NCBI GenBank assembly: GCA_947463845.1
Contig: CANHUM010000040.1
Location: forward strand, 1 to 9,380
Reading direction: 5' to 3'
DNA: 9,380 bases
From: Comamonadaceae bacterium
GTDB lineage: Bacteria > Pseudomonadota > Gammaproteobacteria > Burkholderiales > Burkholderiaceae_C
Shown here: piece after piece, positions 1 to 7,205 of the stretch
Layout: every line of letters starts with the position of its first letter
Numbering within the stretch: position 1 is the first letter of the stretch
The notes under the pieces: model-generated
Database searches by the model: none
What the model saw: only the letters and a program-made list of their open reading frames with translations
What the model was told of the DNA's origin: nothing
Position numbers and translations under genes: made by a program

Positions 1-50
1 GAAAAGAGCGCGGACCAGGCTTGGGATTTTTTGTCGAGTTGGTTTGTCAT
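1..50 (-). CDS. argH: argininosuccinate lyase, N-terminal fragment (cut by window edge)
   Basis: Argininosuccinate lyase splits argininosuccinate into arginine and fumarate, the last step of arginine synthesis, in the cytoplasm. Only about 16 codons are visible on the minus strand, starting from the ATG at 50-48. They read MTNQLDKKSQAWSALF and continue off the window. This matches, from memory, the characteristic N-terminus of Comamonadaceae ArgH, where the SQAWSALF segment corresponds to the WGGRF region of other ArgH proteins. No in-frame start is apparent just upstream. There is no purine-rich Shine-Dalgarno sequence: the bases before the ATG read ATTCACCT. A TAAAAT hexamer lies 9 nt before the ATG. 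The gene lies downstream of ppc in the same direction with a 45-bp gap, so it could be co-transcribed or have its own promoter. The identification rests on a short peptide, and the catalytic regions are outside the window. Confidence 0.72.
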   Translation of the reverse strand, partial: MTNQLDKKSQAWSALF

Positions 51-59
51 AGGTGAATG

Positions 60-67
60 ATTTTATC
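60..67 (-). promoter_or_regulatory. candidate -10 element for argH (GATAAAAT)
   Basis: On the minus strand the bases read GATAAAAT. The TAAAAT at 65-60 matches the sigma-70 consensus TATAAT at five of six positions. It ends 9 nt before the argH ATG, so transcription would start only 0-3 nt upstream of the start codon. No good -35 hexamer is visible at the usual distance; the best is TTCGAT at 88-83. The call depends on the hexamer alone. Confidence 0.35.
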
Positions 68-95
68 GGGCGACCTGCGGGCATCGAAAACAGGC

Positions 96-2948
96 TCAAC
101 CCGTGTTGCGCAAGCCCGCCGCAATCCCGTTGATCGAGATGTGGATGCCCCGCTGCACCCGCTCGTCGGCCAGGCCCGCCCGGTAGCGACGGATCAGCTC
201 GACTTGCAGGTGGTGCAGTGGATCGATGTAGGGGAAGCGATGGCGGATCGAGCGGTCGAGCGCAGGGTTGCTGGCCAGGCGATTTTTTTCACCCGTGATT
301 TGCGTGAGCGCATCCGCTGTGCGGTGCCACTCGGCTTCGATCGCGGTGAAGATTTTTTTGCGCAGGCGGACGTCGCCCACCAGTTCGGCGTAGCGCGAGG
401 CCAGGGCCAGATCGCTCTTGGCCAGCACCATGTCCATGTTCGACAGCAAGGTGCGGAAAAACGGCCATTGGCGGTACATCTTTTGCAGCAAGGCCAGCGC
501 CGCTTTGCGCTCTGCCGGATCGGGCTTGTCCAAAAAGGCGGTCACTGCCGAGCCAAAGCCCAGCCATCCTGGCAGCGTCAGGCGGCATTGACCCCAGCTG
601 AAACCCCAGGGGATGGCCCGCAGGTCTTCGATTTTTTGCAGCGCCTTGCGCGATGCGGGGCGCGAGCCGATGTTCAGCTGGGTCAATTCCTTGAGCGGGG
701 TGGCCCCAAAAAAGTAATCGGTGAAGCCGGGGGTCTCGTACACCAGGGCGCGGTAGGCGCCCATGCTGGCTTCGGACAGTTCGGCCGCTGCGTCGAGAAA
801 AGCCCGGGTGGCGGGCTTGGTGGGCTGCAGCAAGGTGGCTTCCAGAGTGGCCGCGACCAGGGTTTCGAGGTTGCGTCGACCAATTTCGGGGTTGGCGTAT
901 TTGGAGCCAATGACTTCGCCTTGCTCGGTGAGGCGAATTTGCCCACGCACGGTGCCTGGGGGCTGGGCCAAGATGGCCTGGTAACTGGGGCCGCCGCCCC
1001 GGCCCACGGTGCCGCCCCGGCCATGGAACATGCGCAAGGTGATGCCGTGGCTGCCTTTGAGTTGGTCAAACAGGGCCACCAGAGCAATTTCGGCACGGTA
1101 CAGCTCCCAGTTGCTGGTGAAGATGCCGCCGTCCTTGTTGCTGTCCGAGTAGCCCAGCATGATGTCTTGCTCGCCACCTGAGCGTGCGACCAGTGCGGCC
1201 ACGCCGGGCAGGGCGTAGAAGTCGCGCATGATGGGGGCGGCGTTGCGCAGGTCTTCGATGGTTTCGAAGAGCGGCACTACGATCAGGTCGTTGTGCGCTT
1301 GCGCGTCCAGCGTGCCGCGCAGCAGGCCCACTTCTTTTTGCAGCAGCAGCACTTCCAGCAGATCGCTCACGCTTTCGGTGTGGCTGATGATGTAGTGGCG
1401 AATGGCCTGCTGGCCAAAGTTGTGCAGCATGCGCTGCGCAGTCTCGAATATCGCCAACTCGGACACCGTATGGGCACTGTAGTCGGCCCCCGGCACACGC
1501 AGCGGGCGGGCGTCATTCAGCAGGCTCAGCAGCAGCGCTTGTTTGGCGGGTTCGTCGAGCTGGTGGTAGTTTTTTTCCAGGCGTGCGGTGGTCAGCAGCT
1601 CGGCCACGACGTGCTCATGCTGATCAGAGCTTTGGCGCAGGTCCACAGTGGCCAGGTGGAAGCCAAACACTTCCACTGCACGGATCAGTGGGTGCAGACG
1701 CTGGGCGGCCAGGGCTTCGGCGTGGTGGCTGCACAAAGAGGCCTCGATCACACGCAGGTCGGCCAGAAATTCCTGGGCGCTGGCGTAGGGGTTTTGCGGG
1801 GCCACAGCGTGGCGCGCGGCGTCACCGCCTGTCAGTTTTTTCAGGGTGGCCGCCAAGCGGGCATACATGCCCGTGAGCGCACGCCGGTAGGGCTCGTCCT
1901 GGCGGTGTGCGTTGGTGTCGGGTGAGCGCGCGGCCAGGGCCAGCATCTCTGGGCCAAAGGGCACCAGCATGGCCGACAGCGACAGCTCGCTGCCCAAAAA
2001 GTGGACCTCGGTCAGGTAGTGGCGCAGGGCCACGTCGCATTGGCGTGTCAGGGCGTGTTCCAGCGTAGGGGCGGTCACGTTGGGGTTGCCATCGCGGTCG
2101 CCGCCAATCCACTGGCCCATGCGCAAAAAGCTGGCAATCGGCAGGCCGGGCAGGGCTTGTTCCAGCTCGGCATAGAGCTTAGGAATTTCGCGCAAAAACG
2201 TGGCTTCGTAATAGCTCAGTGCATTCTCGATCTCGTCGCCCACGGTGAGTTTGGTCAAGCGCAGCAGACGGGTTTGCCACAGCTGCATCACGCGGGCGCG
2301 CATCTGCAGCTCGTTGGCGGCCAGCTCTTTGGGACTGAGCGCGTCCTTGGTGGCATTCACGGCAGCAGCGCGGGCCTTGATGGCGTCGCGCTCGGTCAGC
2401 AGGTGAGCAATGTCGCGCTCGGCGTCCAGGATGCTTTGGCGCTGCACCTCGGTCGGGTGGGCCGTGAGCACGGGCGAGACGTAGCTGGTGGCCAGCATGT
2501 CGGAAATGCTGCGCGGCGTGATGCCCGCCCAACGCAGACGCTGCAGCGCCACGTCGATGCTGCCTTCTTGGGTGTGGCCTGCCCGCTCGTGGATGGCGCG
2601 GCGGCGGATGTGGTGGCGGTCTTCGGCCAGGTTCGCCAGGTGCGAAAAATAGGTGAAGGCGCGGATCACGCTCACGGCGCGGTCGCCGCTCAGGCTTTTG
2701 AGCAGTTTTTTCAGCGCCTTGTCGGCTTCGTGGTCGGCGTCGCGGCGGAAAGCGACCGAGAGCTTTCGAATTTGCTCGACCAGCTCGTAAGCCTCAGGTC
2801 CTTCCTGCACTCGGATCACATCGCCCAGAATGCGACCCAGTAAGCGGATGTCCTCGACCAAGGGGCGTTCGCTGTCGCGTTTTTCACGCGATGCGCTGCG
2901 CTGAGGGCTGGGGTCGAGCAAGGCGGAGTCGGGTGCAGCCTGTTTCAT
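96..2948 (-). CDS. ppc: phosphoenolpyruvate carboxylase, full length
   Basis: This enzyme converts phosphoenolpyruvate and bicarbonate into oxaloacetate and phosphate, refilling the TCA cycle in the cytoplasm. The protein is 950 residues, within the family's range but longer than the 883 of E. coli. The signature LTAHPTE places the catalytic His at 164 (E. coli His138). GGDRDGNPN follows at 282-290, [10 protein letters not shown] at 599-608, the glycine-rich [13 protein letters not shown] at 641-653 and SRPASR at 762-767. The C-terminus ends GLRNTG, as the family does. Residues matching the E. coli aspartate-inhibitor site are present (Arg650, Lys844, Arg904, Asn948), so feedback inhibition by aspartate is likely retained (inference). 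The mobile loop after SRPA reads SRKALQK instead of the E. coli KRRPTGG. About 27 poorly conserved residues precede the core, and the ATG has only a weak Shine-Dalgarno, so the exact start is less certain than the gene. It is transcribed divergently from hemC. Confidence 0.97.
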   Translation of the reverse strand: MKQAAPDSALLDPSPQRSASREKRDSERPLVEDIRLLGRILGDVIRVQEGPEAYELVEQIRKLSVAFRRDADHEADKALKKLLKSLSGDRAVSVIRAFTYFSHLANLAEDRHHIRRRAIHERAGHTQEGSIDVALQRLRWAGITPRSISDMLATSYVSPVLTAHPTEVQRQSILDAERDIAHLLTERDAIKARAAAVNATKDALSPKELAANELQMRARVMQLWQTRLLRLTKLTVGDEIENALSYYEATFLREIPKLYAELEQALPGLPIASFLRMGQWIGGDRDGNPNVTAPTLEHALTRQCDVALRHYLTEVHFLGSELSLSAMLVPFGPEMLALAARSPDTNAHRQDEPYRRALTGMYARLAATLKKLTGGDAARHAVAPQNPYASAQEFLADLRVIEASLCSHHAEALAAQRLHPLIRAVEVFGFHLATVDLRQSSDQHEHVVAELLTTARLEKNYHQLDEPAKQALLLSLLNDARPLRVPGADYSAHTVSELAIFETAQRMLHNFGQQAIRHYIISHTESVSDLLEVLLLQKEVGLLRGTLDAQAHNDLIVVPLFETIEDLRNAAPIMRDFYALPGVAALVARSGGEQDIMLGYSDSNKDGGIFTSNWELYRAEIALVALFDQLKGSHGITLRMFHGRGGTVGRGGGPSYQAILAQPPGTVRGQIRLTEQGEVIGSKYANPEIGRRNLETLVAATLEATLLQPTKPATRAFLDAAAELSEASMGAYRALVYETPGFTDYFFGATPLKELTQLNIGSRPASRKALQKIEDLRAIPWGFSWGQCRLTLPGWLGFGSAVTAFLDKPDPAERKAALALLQKMYRQWPFFRTLLSNMDMVLAKSDLALASRYAELVGDVRLRKKIFTAIEAEWHRTADALTQITGEKNRLASNPALDRSIRHRFPYIDPLHHLQVELIRRYRAGLADERVQRGIHISINGIAAGLRNTG

Positions 2949-3005
2949 CGTCTGTTGCTGGATCTGAAAGTGGTTATGACGGCAGTGTCAATTTCCCTTG
3001 ACATC

Positions 3006-3015
3006 ATGCTAGCAT
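3006..3015. promoter_or_regulatory. palindromic extended -10, candidate bidirectional promoter for ppc and hemC
   Basis: The 10-bp ATGCTAGCAT is a perfect palindrome, so each strand carries the extended -10 pattern TGnTAnnAT (TGCTAGCAT). Read on the plus strand, transcription would start near 3022, giving hemC a leader of about 64 nt. Read on the minus strand it would start near 2999, giving ppc a leader of about 51 nt. Neither side has a good -35, but extended -10 promoters often do not need one. A separate TTGACA at 2998-3003 has no recognisable -10 at 16-18 nt downstream. A second TTGACA, on the minus strand at 2991-2986, pairs only poorly, with TCAGAT at 2967-2962. The core hexamer TAGCAT matches TATAAT at four of six positions, so the call is tentative. 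Confidence 0.42.
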
Positions 3016-3034
3016 CGATGGGAGAGACAAAACC

Positions 3035-3071
3035 CCCCATTGATTTCATTTTGATGGGGTCAAATTTTTTT
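3035..3071 (+). promoter_or_regulatory. hairpin plus T-run in the hemC leader, possible attenuator
   Basis: CCCCATTGA at 3035-3043 can pair with TTGATGGGG at 3051-3059 around a 7-nt loop, giving nine base pairs of which two are G-U. Five bases later there is a run of seven T (3065-3071), directly before the hemC Shine-Dalgarno. The geometry resembles an intrinsic terminator, but the T-run is separated from the stem by TCAAA, so it would be inefficient. It lies downstream of the proposed hemC start site and could act as an attenuator or leader structure. It could also be a chance structure. Confidence 0.35.
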
Positions 3072-3072
3072 C

Positions 3073-3077
3073 AGGAA
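3073..3077 (+). promoter_or_regulatory. Shine-Dalgarno that fixes the hemC GTG start
   Basis: AGGAA lies 8 nt before the GTG at 3086, which is ideal spacing. A second in-frame GTG at 3092 would be 14 nt away, so the upstream GTG is preferred. No ATG is available at this N-terminus. Confidence 0.65.
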
Positions 3078-3085
3078 TTCCCGCT

Positions 3086-4003
3086 GTGACCGTGTCCAAA
3101 CCCACCTCCATCGTCATCGCCACCCGTGAGAGCCGCCTGGCGCTGTGGCAGGCCGAACACGTCAAGTCTTTGCTGGAGGGACTTGGTTGTTCGGTCAGCT
3201 TGCTGGGGATGACCACCCAGGGCGACCAGATCCTGGACCGCAGCCTGTCCAAGGTGGGCGGCAAGGGCTTGTTCGTCAAGGAGCTGGAGGTGGCGCTGCA
3301 AGAGGGTCATGCCGACATTGCCGTGCACTCGCTCAAGGATGTGCCCATGGACATGCCTGAGGGCTTTGAGCTGGCCTGCGTGATGGCGCGAGAAGACCCC
3401 CGCGACGCCTGGGTCTCGCCGCAATACGCCCGTCTGGAAGACTTGCCACAAGGCGCTGTGGTGGGCACATCCAGCTTGCGCCGCACCGTGTTGCTGCGGG
3501 CCTTGCGCCCCGATTTGAAGATCGAGCCCCTGCGTGGCAATTTGGACACCCGGCTGCGCAAACTGGACGAGGGTCAGTATGCGGGCATTGTGTTGGCGGC
3601 AGCGGGCCTCAAGCGCCTGGGCCTGTCTGATCGGATTCGCCACATTTTTGAGACCGACCAGATGCTGCCCGCCGCAGGGCAGGGCGCTTTGGGCATCGAA
3701 ATCCGCAGCGACCGGGCCGATTTGCGTGCCCTGCTGGCGCAGTTGGCCGATGCACCTTCCTGGCGGCGCGTGGCGGCCGAGCGTGCCGTGAGCCGTGCCA
3801 TGGGCGGCAGCTGCTCCATGCCCTTGGCCGCGCACGCCACCATCGAGGGTGGTGTGCTCAAGCTGCAAGCGGCCTGGGGTGACCCGGAAGGTGCCACCAC
3901 GTTGGTCACCGCCGACGCGCAAGCCAGCACCGATGGCCTGCAGGCGGCCGAAGCTCTGGGCCTGAGCGTGGCGCAAGCCTTGCGAGACGGCGGAGCGCAT
4001 TGA
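3086..4003 (+). CDS. hemC: hydroxymethylbilane synthase (porphobilinogen deaminase)
   Basis: The enzyme joins four porphobilinogen molecules into the linear tetrapyrrole hydroxymethylbilane, using a covalently attached dipyrromethane cofactor, in the cytoplasm. At 305 residues it has the usual bacterial length. Visible motifs in order are [11 protein letters not shown] (12-22), [11 protein letters not shown] (58-68), HSLKDVP (81-87) containing the catalytic Asp85, VGTSSLRR (126-133), [12 protein letters not shown] (149-160), [12 protein letters not shown] (194-205) and the cofactor-site segment GGSCSMPLA with the attachment Cys243. It starts with GTG, supported by AGGAA 8 nt upstream. It is the first gene of a plus-strand unit with hemD, hemX and hemY. 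Its TGA stop overlaps the hemD start by 4 nt. Every expected functional residue I could place is present, and I see no sign of damage. Confidence 0.97.
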   Translation: MTVSKPTSIVIATRESRLALWQAEHVKSLLEGLGCSVSLLGMTTQGDQILDRSLSKVGGKGLFVKELEVALQEGHADIAVHSLKDVPMDMPEGFELACVMAREDPRDAWVSPQYARLEDLPQGAVVGTSSLRRTVLLRALRPDLKIEPLRGNLDTRLRKLDEGQYAGIVLAAAGLKRLGLSDRIRHIFETDQMLPAAGQGALGIEIRSDRADLRALLAQLADAPSWRRVAAERAVSRAMGGSCSMPLAAHATIEGGVLKLQAAWGDPEGATTLVTADAQASTDGLQAAEALGLSVAQALRDGGAH

Positions 4004-4809
4004 GCTCTGCCCCTGCCTCTTGGCGGGTGATCGTGACCCGTCCCGACCGTGAGGCGCAGGCCTGGGCCGACGCCTTGCAGTCGCTGGGGGTTCCCTGTGA
4101 AACCTTGCCCCTGATCGAGATTGCCGCTTTGCCCGAGCCCTCGGCGCTGGCGCAAGCCTGGCAGGCGGTGCCTGGCCATTTGGCGGTGATGTTTGTCAGT
4201 GCCAATGCGGTGCGTTTTTTCATGGCGGCCCGGCCTGCGAACATGCCCCTGCCGATCTGCCGAGCCTGGTCGACCGGTCCTGGCACCCGGGCCGCGTTGG
4301 AGGCGGCGGGCTGGCCGGTGGAACGGATTGACTCGCCCGATGAGGGGGCGCCGCAATTCGACTCGGAAGCCTTGTGGGCTTTGGTGGAAGGTCGTGTCAG
4401 GGCGGCTGTTCATGCGTCCAACGGTGCACAGCCTGCGGTTTTGATCGTGCGCGGCGCCGATGCGGATGGCCACTTGGCGGGGCGAGACTGGCTGGCTCTG
4501 CAGATGGAAGCAGCGGGATTGAAGGTGCTTCAGACGGCGGCTTATGTGCGCCGGCCACCCCGGTTGTCCCCGGCGCAGCAAAACCGGATACGCCAGGCCA
4601 TGGGCGATGGCAGCAGGTGGTTGTTCAGCAGCTCGGAGGCGGCGCTTTTCTTGCGTCAAGCCTGCCCCGATCTGCCGCTGGATCAGGCCAAAGCATTGGC
4701 CACCCATCCTCGTATTGCCCAGAAGTTGAAAGAATCCGGTTGGCCTGATGTTGATTTGGTCCCCGCAGGTCTGGAAGCCCAGGCGCTGTCGATAAAATCC
4801 TTGGCATGA
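4000..4809 (+). CDS. hemD: uroporphyrinogen-III synthase
   Basis: This enzyme cyclises hydroxymethylbilane and inverts ring D to give uroporphyrinogen III, acting directly after HemC. The protein is 269 residues, close to the usual 250-270. The family is poorly conserved in sequence, but typical landmarks are present: [12 protein letters not shown] near the N-terminus (8-19), VSANAV (66-71), [14 protein letters not shown] (91-104), [11 protein letters not shown] (147-157) and the FSSSEA segment (209-214) followed by [14 protein letters not shown]. The best start is TTG at 4000-4002, which overlaps the hemC TGA as TTGA, with GGAG at 3992-3995 only 4 nt upstream. An alternative GTG at 4027 would remove residues before the conserved VIVTRP strand and is less likely. 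The rare start codon and overlap suggest translation coupled to hemC. The stop overlaps the hemX ATG as ATGA. Confidence 0.92.
   Translation: MSSAPASWRVIVTRPDREAQAWADALQSLGVPCETLPLIEIAALPEPSALAQAWQAVPGHLAVMFVSANAVRFFMAARPANMPLPICRAWSTGPGTRAALEAAGWPVERIDSPDEGAPQFDSEALWALVEGRVRAAVHASNGAQPAVLIVRGADADGHLAGRDWLALQMEAAGLKVLQTAAYVRRPPRLSPAQQNRIRQAMGDGSRWLFSSSEAALFLRQACPDLPLDQAKALATHPRIAQKLKESGWPDVDLVPAGLEAQALSIKSLA
4793..4798 (+). promoter_or_regulatory. candidate internal -10 (TAAAAT) just before hemX
   Basis: CGATAAAATC lies inside the last codons of hemD. TAAAAT matches the -10 consensus at five of six positions and ends 7 nt before the hemX ATG, the spacing expected for a leaderless transcript. 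No convincing -35 is seen; the bases at 17-nt spacing read TCTGGA. The same ten bases occur before argH. It overlaps coding sequence, so chance is a real alternative. Confidence 0.28.
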
Positions 4810-5864
4810 CATCCCCCACAGAAGTCGCCTCAGACCCTCGTCCTGCCACCGAGCCGGTGGCCACCAGCACGCCAACGGATCAGCGCGCCAAGCTGCTCGT
4901 GGTTTTGGTGGGCGCTTTGGCCGTGGTGGCATTGTTGTTGTCTTTGTTCTTGTGGCAGAAGCTCTCACGCATCCAGGAGCAGCTGGCTCGGCAAAGCGCA
5001 GATGCTGGAACACAAGCGCTGGAAGCCAAAACCTGGGCCAAGCAAGCCCAGGAAACCGTGCAAGACAGTGCTGCACGGTTGGTGCTCCTGGAAGCCCGAC
5101 TGGCAGAACTGGCCACCCAGCGCGCCCAAGTTGAAGATTTGATGCAAAGCTTGTCACGCTCTCGTGACGAGACGCTGTTGGTCGACATTGAATCGGCTTT
5201 GCGCATCGCCCAGCAGCAATCGGTGATGACCGGCAGCACAGAGCCCTTGCTGGCCGCTTTGCAGTCGGCACAAAAGCGGGTGCAGCGCACGGCTCAGCCC
5301 CGACTGATGCCCTTGGCTCGCGCGCTGGAAAAAGACCTGGAGCGACTCAACAACTTGCCCGGGTTTGACTTGCCGGGTTTGATGGTCAAACTCGATGAGG
5401 GTGTCGCCTTGGTCGATGGACTGGTGCTGGCCAATGAGGCCCTGTCGCAGCAAAGCAAGGTGCGTCAACCGCCAGAACAGGCGCTCGCACCCGCCCCGTC
5501 TTCCTGGTGGATGGCCGGTTTGACCCGCATGGGGGATGAATTCAAAAGTTTGTTGAGGGTCAGCCGAATCGACGCCCCCGAGGCAGCTTTGTTGTCGCCT
5601 GAACAGGCTTATTTTGTGCGCGAAAACCTCAAGCTCAAGTTGCTCAATGCCCGTCTGGGGCTTTTGGCGCGGCAAAAAGACAGCGTGCGGGCCGATCTGA
5701 GTGCCGCGGCCATTTTGGTGCGACGCTATGCCGAACCGCAATCGAGGCGCACCACCCAGTTGTTGCAGTTGCTGGAGCAAACCAATGAGCAAGTGCGCAT
5801 GGCCCAGGTGCCCCGCATTGAAGCCTCTTTGACGGCCCTGAGCACGGCCGCAGCGGGAAGGTAA
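4806..5864 (+). CDS. hemX: HemX-family membrane protein of the heme gene cluster
   Basis: HemX proteins are membrane-anchored and encoded beside hemC/hemD in many proteobacteria. Databases often label them uroporphyrinogen-III C-methyltransferase, but I see no methyltransferase motif here, and the exact role of the family is not established. The protein has 352 residues: a Pro/Thr-rich cytoplasmic N-terminus (1-26), one hydrophobic membrane segment (about 29-50, LVVLVGALAVVALLLSLFLW), a likely coiled coil rich in Gln, Ala and Leu (about 52-118), then a helical domain whose segment LVDIESALRIAQQQ (125-138) resembles the conserved HemX core. The large C-terminal part is expected on the periplasmic side. 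The ATG overlaps the hemD stop as ATGA, and there is no clear Shine-Dalgarno, so it probably depends on coupling to hemD, or on a leaderless transcript from the TAAAAT at 4793. HemY follows after 6 nt. Confidence 0.88.
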   Translation: MTSPTEVASDPRPATEPVATSTPTDQRAKLLVVLVGALAVVALLLSLFLWQKLSRIQEQLARQSADAGTQALEAKTWAKQAQETVQDSAARLVLLEARLAELATQRAQVEDLMQSLSRSRDETLLVDIESALRIAQQQSVMTGSTEPLLAALQSAQKRVQRTAQPRLMPLARALEKDLERLNNLPGFDLPGLMVKLDEGVALVDGLVLANEALSQQSKVRQPPEQALAPAPSSWWMAGLTRMGDEFKSLLRVSRIDAPEAALLSPEQAYFVRENLKLKLLNARLGLLARQKDSVRADLSAAAILVRRYAEPQSRRTTQLLQLLEQTNEQVRMAQVPRIEASLTALSTAAAGR

Positions 5865-5870
5865 ATCAAC

Positions 5871-7166
5871 ATGCGTGCGGCGTTGTGGCTCATCACTTTG
5901 TTTGCATTGGCTGCCGCAGGGGCTTGGCTGGCGGGCAATAACCAAGGTACGGTGAGTTTGTTTTTGTACCCCCACAGGGTGGACATTTCCCTCAATTTCG
6001 CCTTCCTGATGGTGGCTTCTGTGGTGCTGCTGGTGATTTTTGCCCAGAGAGCCTTGGAGGCCTTTCTTTCTTTGCCGAAAAAAGCCCAGCAATGGCGCTT
6101 GCAGCAAAAAGAAAGGGCCAGTCATGCAGCCCTGCTGGACTCGATCGGCCACTTCATGGCGGGTCGTTTTTTGCGTGCCCGCAAAGCCGCCGAGCAGACA
6201 TTGGCCAAAGAAGCCTTGCTGGCAGCCTCCGGGGTGACTTTGGAGCATGCCGTCTCGTTGCGCACGCTGGCACACATCATGGCCGCTGAGGCCAGTCATG
6301 CTCTGCAAGACAAGGACCAACGACAGCACCATCTGGACCAAGCCCTGCAGCAGGCCGCGCAAGCGCAAGGCAGCGATCGCCAAACCTTGCTGGAGGGCTC
6401 GCATTTGCGAGCAGCGCGTTGGTTGCTGGATGACCGTGATGCAGCTGCCAGTCTGGACCAGTTAAAGACTTTGCCTCCTGCAGCGGGGCGGCGAATGGTG
6501 GCCATGCGACTTCAGCTCAAGGCAGCTCGTCTGGCGAGTCAACCGGCCCAGGCATTGGAGACGGCCACTTTGCTGGCCAAGCACAAGGCGTTTTCGCCGG
6601 CCGCTGCCGACAGCCTGGTGTCACGCCTGGTCTTGGAGTTGTTGAAGCACACGCACGATGCTGACGCACTGCAGCGCACCTGGCAGCGTTTGACGCCTGC
6701 ACAGCGCCTCATGCCCGATGTGGCGGCTCAAGCGGTGCTCCGCTGGTTGAAGTTGGGGGGCTCGCCGCGTGTGGCCAGATCCTGGCTGCAGGAACTGTGG
6801 AGTCCCCTGGAGTCGATGCGTTCCAATTGGTCGCCCGAGCAGCTCCTCAGTGTTGTCCACGCCTTTGATGCCTGCTTGCCGGGTATGGAGGAAGAGGATG
6901 CGTTGGTCTGGCTCTCCCGATTGGAGAGTGCGCAAAAGTCACAGCCCAGATCTGCCCATTTGCAATACCTGGCGGGCATGATCTGCCTGCGTCACCGACT
7001 GTGGGGGAAAGCCCAAAGTCTGTTGACCCAAGCGGTCAAAAATCTGGAAAGCTCCGTACTCCAGAGAAAAGCCTGGATCGCGTTGGCCGAATTGGCCGAG
7101 CAACGCCAGGAGGCCGCAGAGGCCGCCACCGCTTGGAAGCAGGCGGCCCTGTGTTCGACGACCTGA
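5871..7166 (+). CDS. hemY: HemY-family membrane protein with TPR-like helical region
   Basis: This is the proteobacterial HemY, an inner-membrane protein associated with heme synthesis. It is unrelated to the Bacillus protoporphyrinogen oxidase of the same name, and its biochemical role is unresolved. The protein has 431 residues. Two hydrophobic segments (about 3-21 and 42-59) flank a short loop containing NNQGTVSLFLYPHRVDIS, which is typical of the HemY N-terminal domain. After them come a charged region (KKAQQWRLQQKERA) and a long Ala/Leu-rich helical part resembling tetratricopeptide repeats, including GRFLRARKAAEQTL near 104-117. The ATG is supported by GGGAAGG at 5855-5861, 9 nt upstream, which overlaps the end of hemX. 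This is the best Shine-Dalgarno in the unit after that of hemC. It is the last gene of the unit, and rne converges on it from the other side 39 bp away. Confidence 0.9.
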   Translation: MRAALWLITLFALAAAGAWLAGNNQGTVSLFLYPHRVDISLNFAFLMVASVVLLVIFAQRALEAFLSLPKKAQQWRLQQKERASHAALLDSIGHFMAGRFLRARKAAEQTLAKEALLAASGVTLEHAVSLRTLAHIMAAEASHALQDKDQRQHHLDQALQQAAQAQGSDRQTLLEGSHLRAARWLLDDRDAAASLDQLKTLPPAAGRRMVAMRLQLKAARLASQPAQALETATLLAKHKAFSPAAADSLVSRLVLELLKHTHDADALQRTWQRLTPAQRLMPDVAAQAVLRWLKLGGSPRVARSWLQELWSPLESMRSNWSPEQLLSVVHAFDACLPGMEEEDALVWLSRLESAQKSQPRSAHLQYLAGMICLRHRLWGKAQSLLTQAVKNLESSVLQRKAWIALAELAEQRQEAAEAATAWKQAALCSTT

Positions 7167-7180
7167 ACCGGTTTCCCGGG

Positions 7181-7195
7181 AGGCCTCAGTGGCCT
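7181..7195. terminator. weak symmetric hairpin between hemY and rne
   Basis: AGGCC at 7181-7185 pairs with GGCCT at 7191-7195 around TCAGT. Two more G-C pairs are possible beyond one mismatch. It sits in the 39-bp gap between two converging genes, where a shared terminator would be expected. No T-run follows on either strand, so it is not a canonical intrinsic terminator and is called mainly from position. Confidence 0.25.
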
Positions 7196-7205
7196 GCCAC
7201 CATCA

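Noticed and set aside
649..651. Ser766 in ppc read as loss of the aspartate-binding Lys773
   Set aside because: Counting back from the conserved C-terminal Asn shows that E. coli Lys773 matches Lys844 here, which is present. Ser766 matches E. coli Lys702 in the mobile loop instead.
57..1181. 374-residue open frame on the plus strand antisense to ppc
   Set aside because: It is a shadow of the ppc codons in a GC-rich gene: composition is Gln/Gly/Ala-rich, no family is recognisable, and the opposite strand is unmistakably ppc. The same applies to the plus-strand frames at 1293-1925 and 2001-2843.
2998..3003. Perfect TTGACA taken as the hemC -35 box
   Set aside because: At 16-18 nt spacing the bases read GGGAGA, GGAGAG or GAGAGA, none resembling a -10. 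The extended -10 at 3007-3015 is a better candidate.
4762..4771. CCCGCAGGTC shared upstream of hemX and argH
   Set aside because: The ten bases occur near both starts but at different distances from TAAAAT (10 against 25 nt measured from the start of GGTC), so they do not look like a shared promoter element.
3574..5271. 565-residue open frame on the minus strand across hemC, hemD and hemX
   Set aside because: It crosses three well-supported genes and is Arg/Pro/Ala-rich without motifs, as expected for an antisense shadow. The minus-strand frames at 3071-4000 and 5154-6404 are rejected for the same reason.
4806..5864. hemX as a uroporphyrinogen-III C-methyltransferase
   Set aside because: There is no SAM-binding methyltransferase domain: the protein is one membrane segment, a coiled coil and a helical domain. 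The enzyme name seems to be a propagated misannotation.
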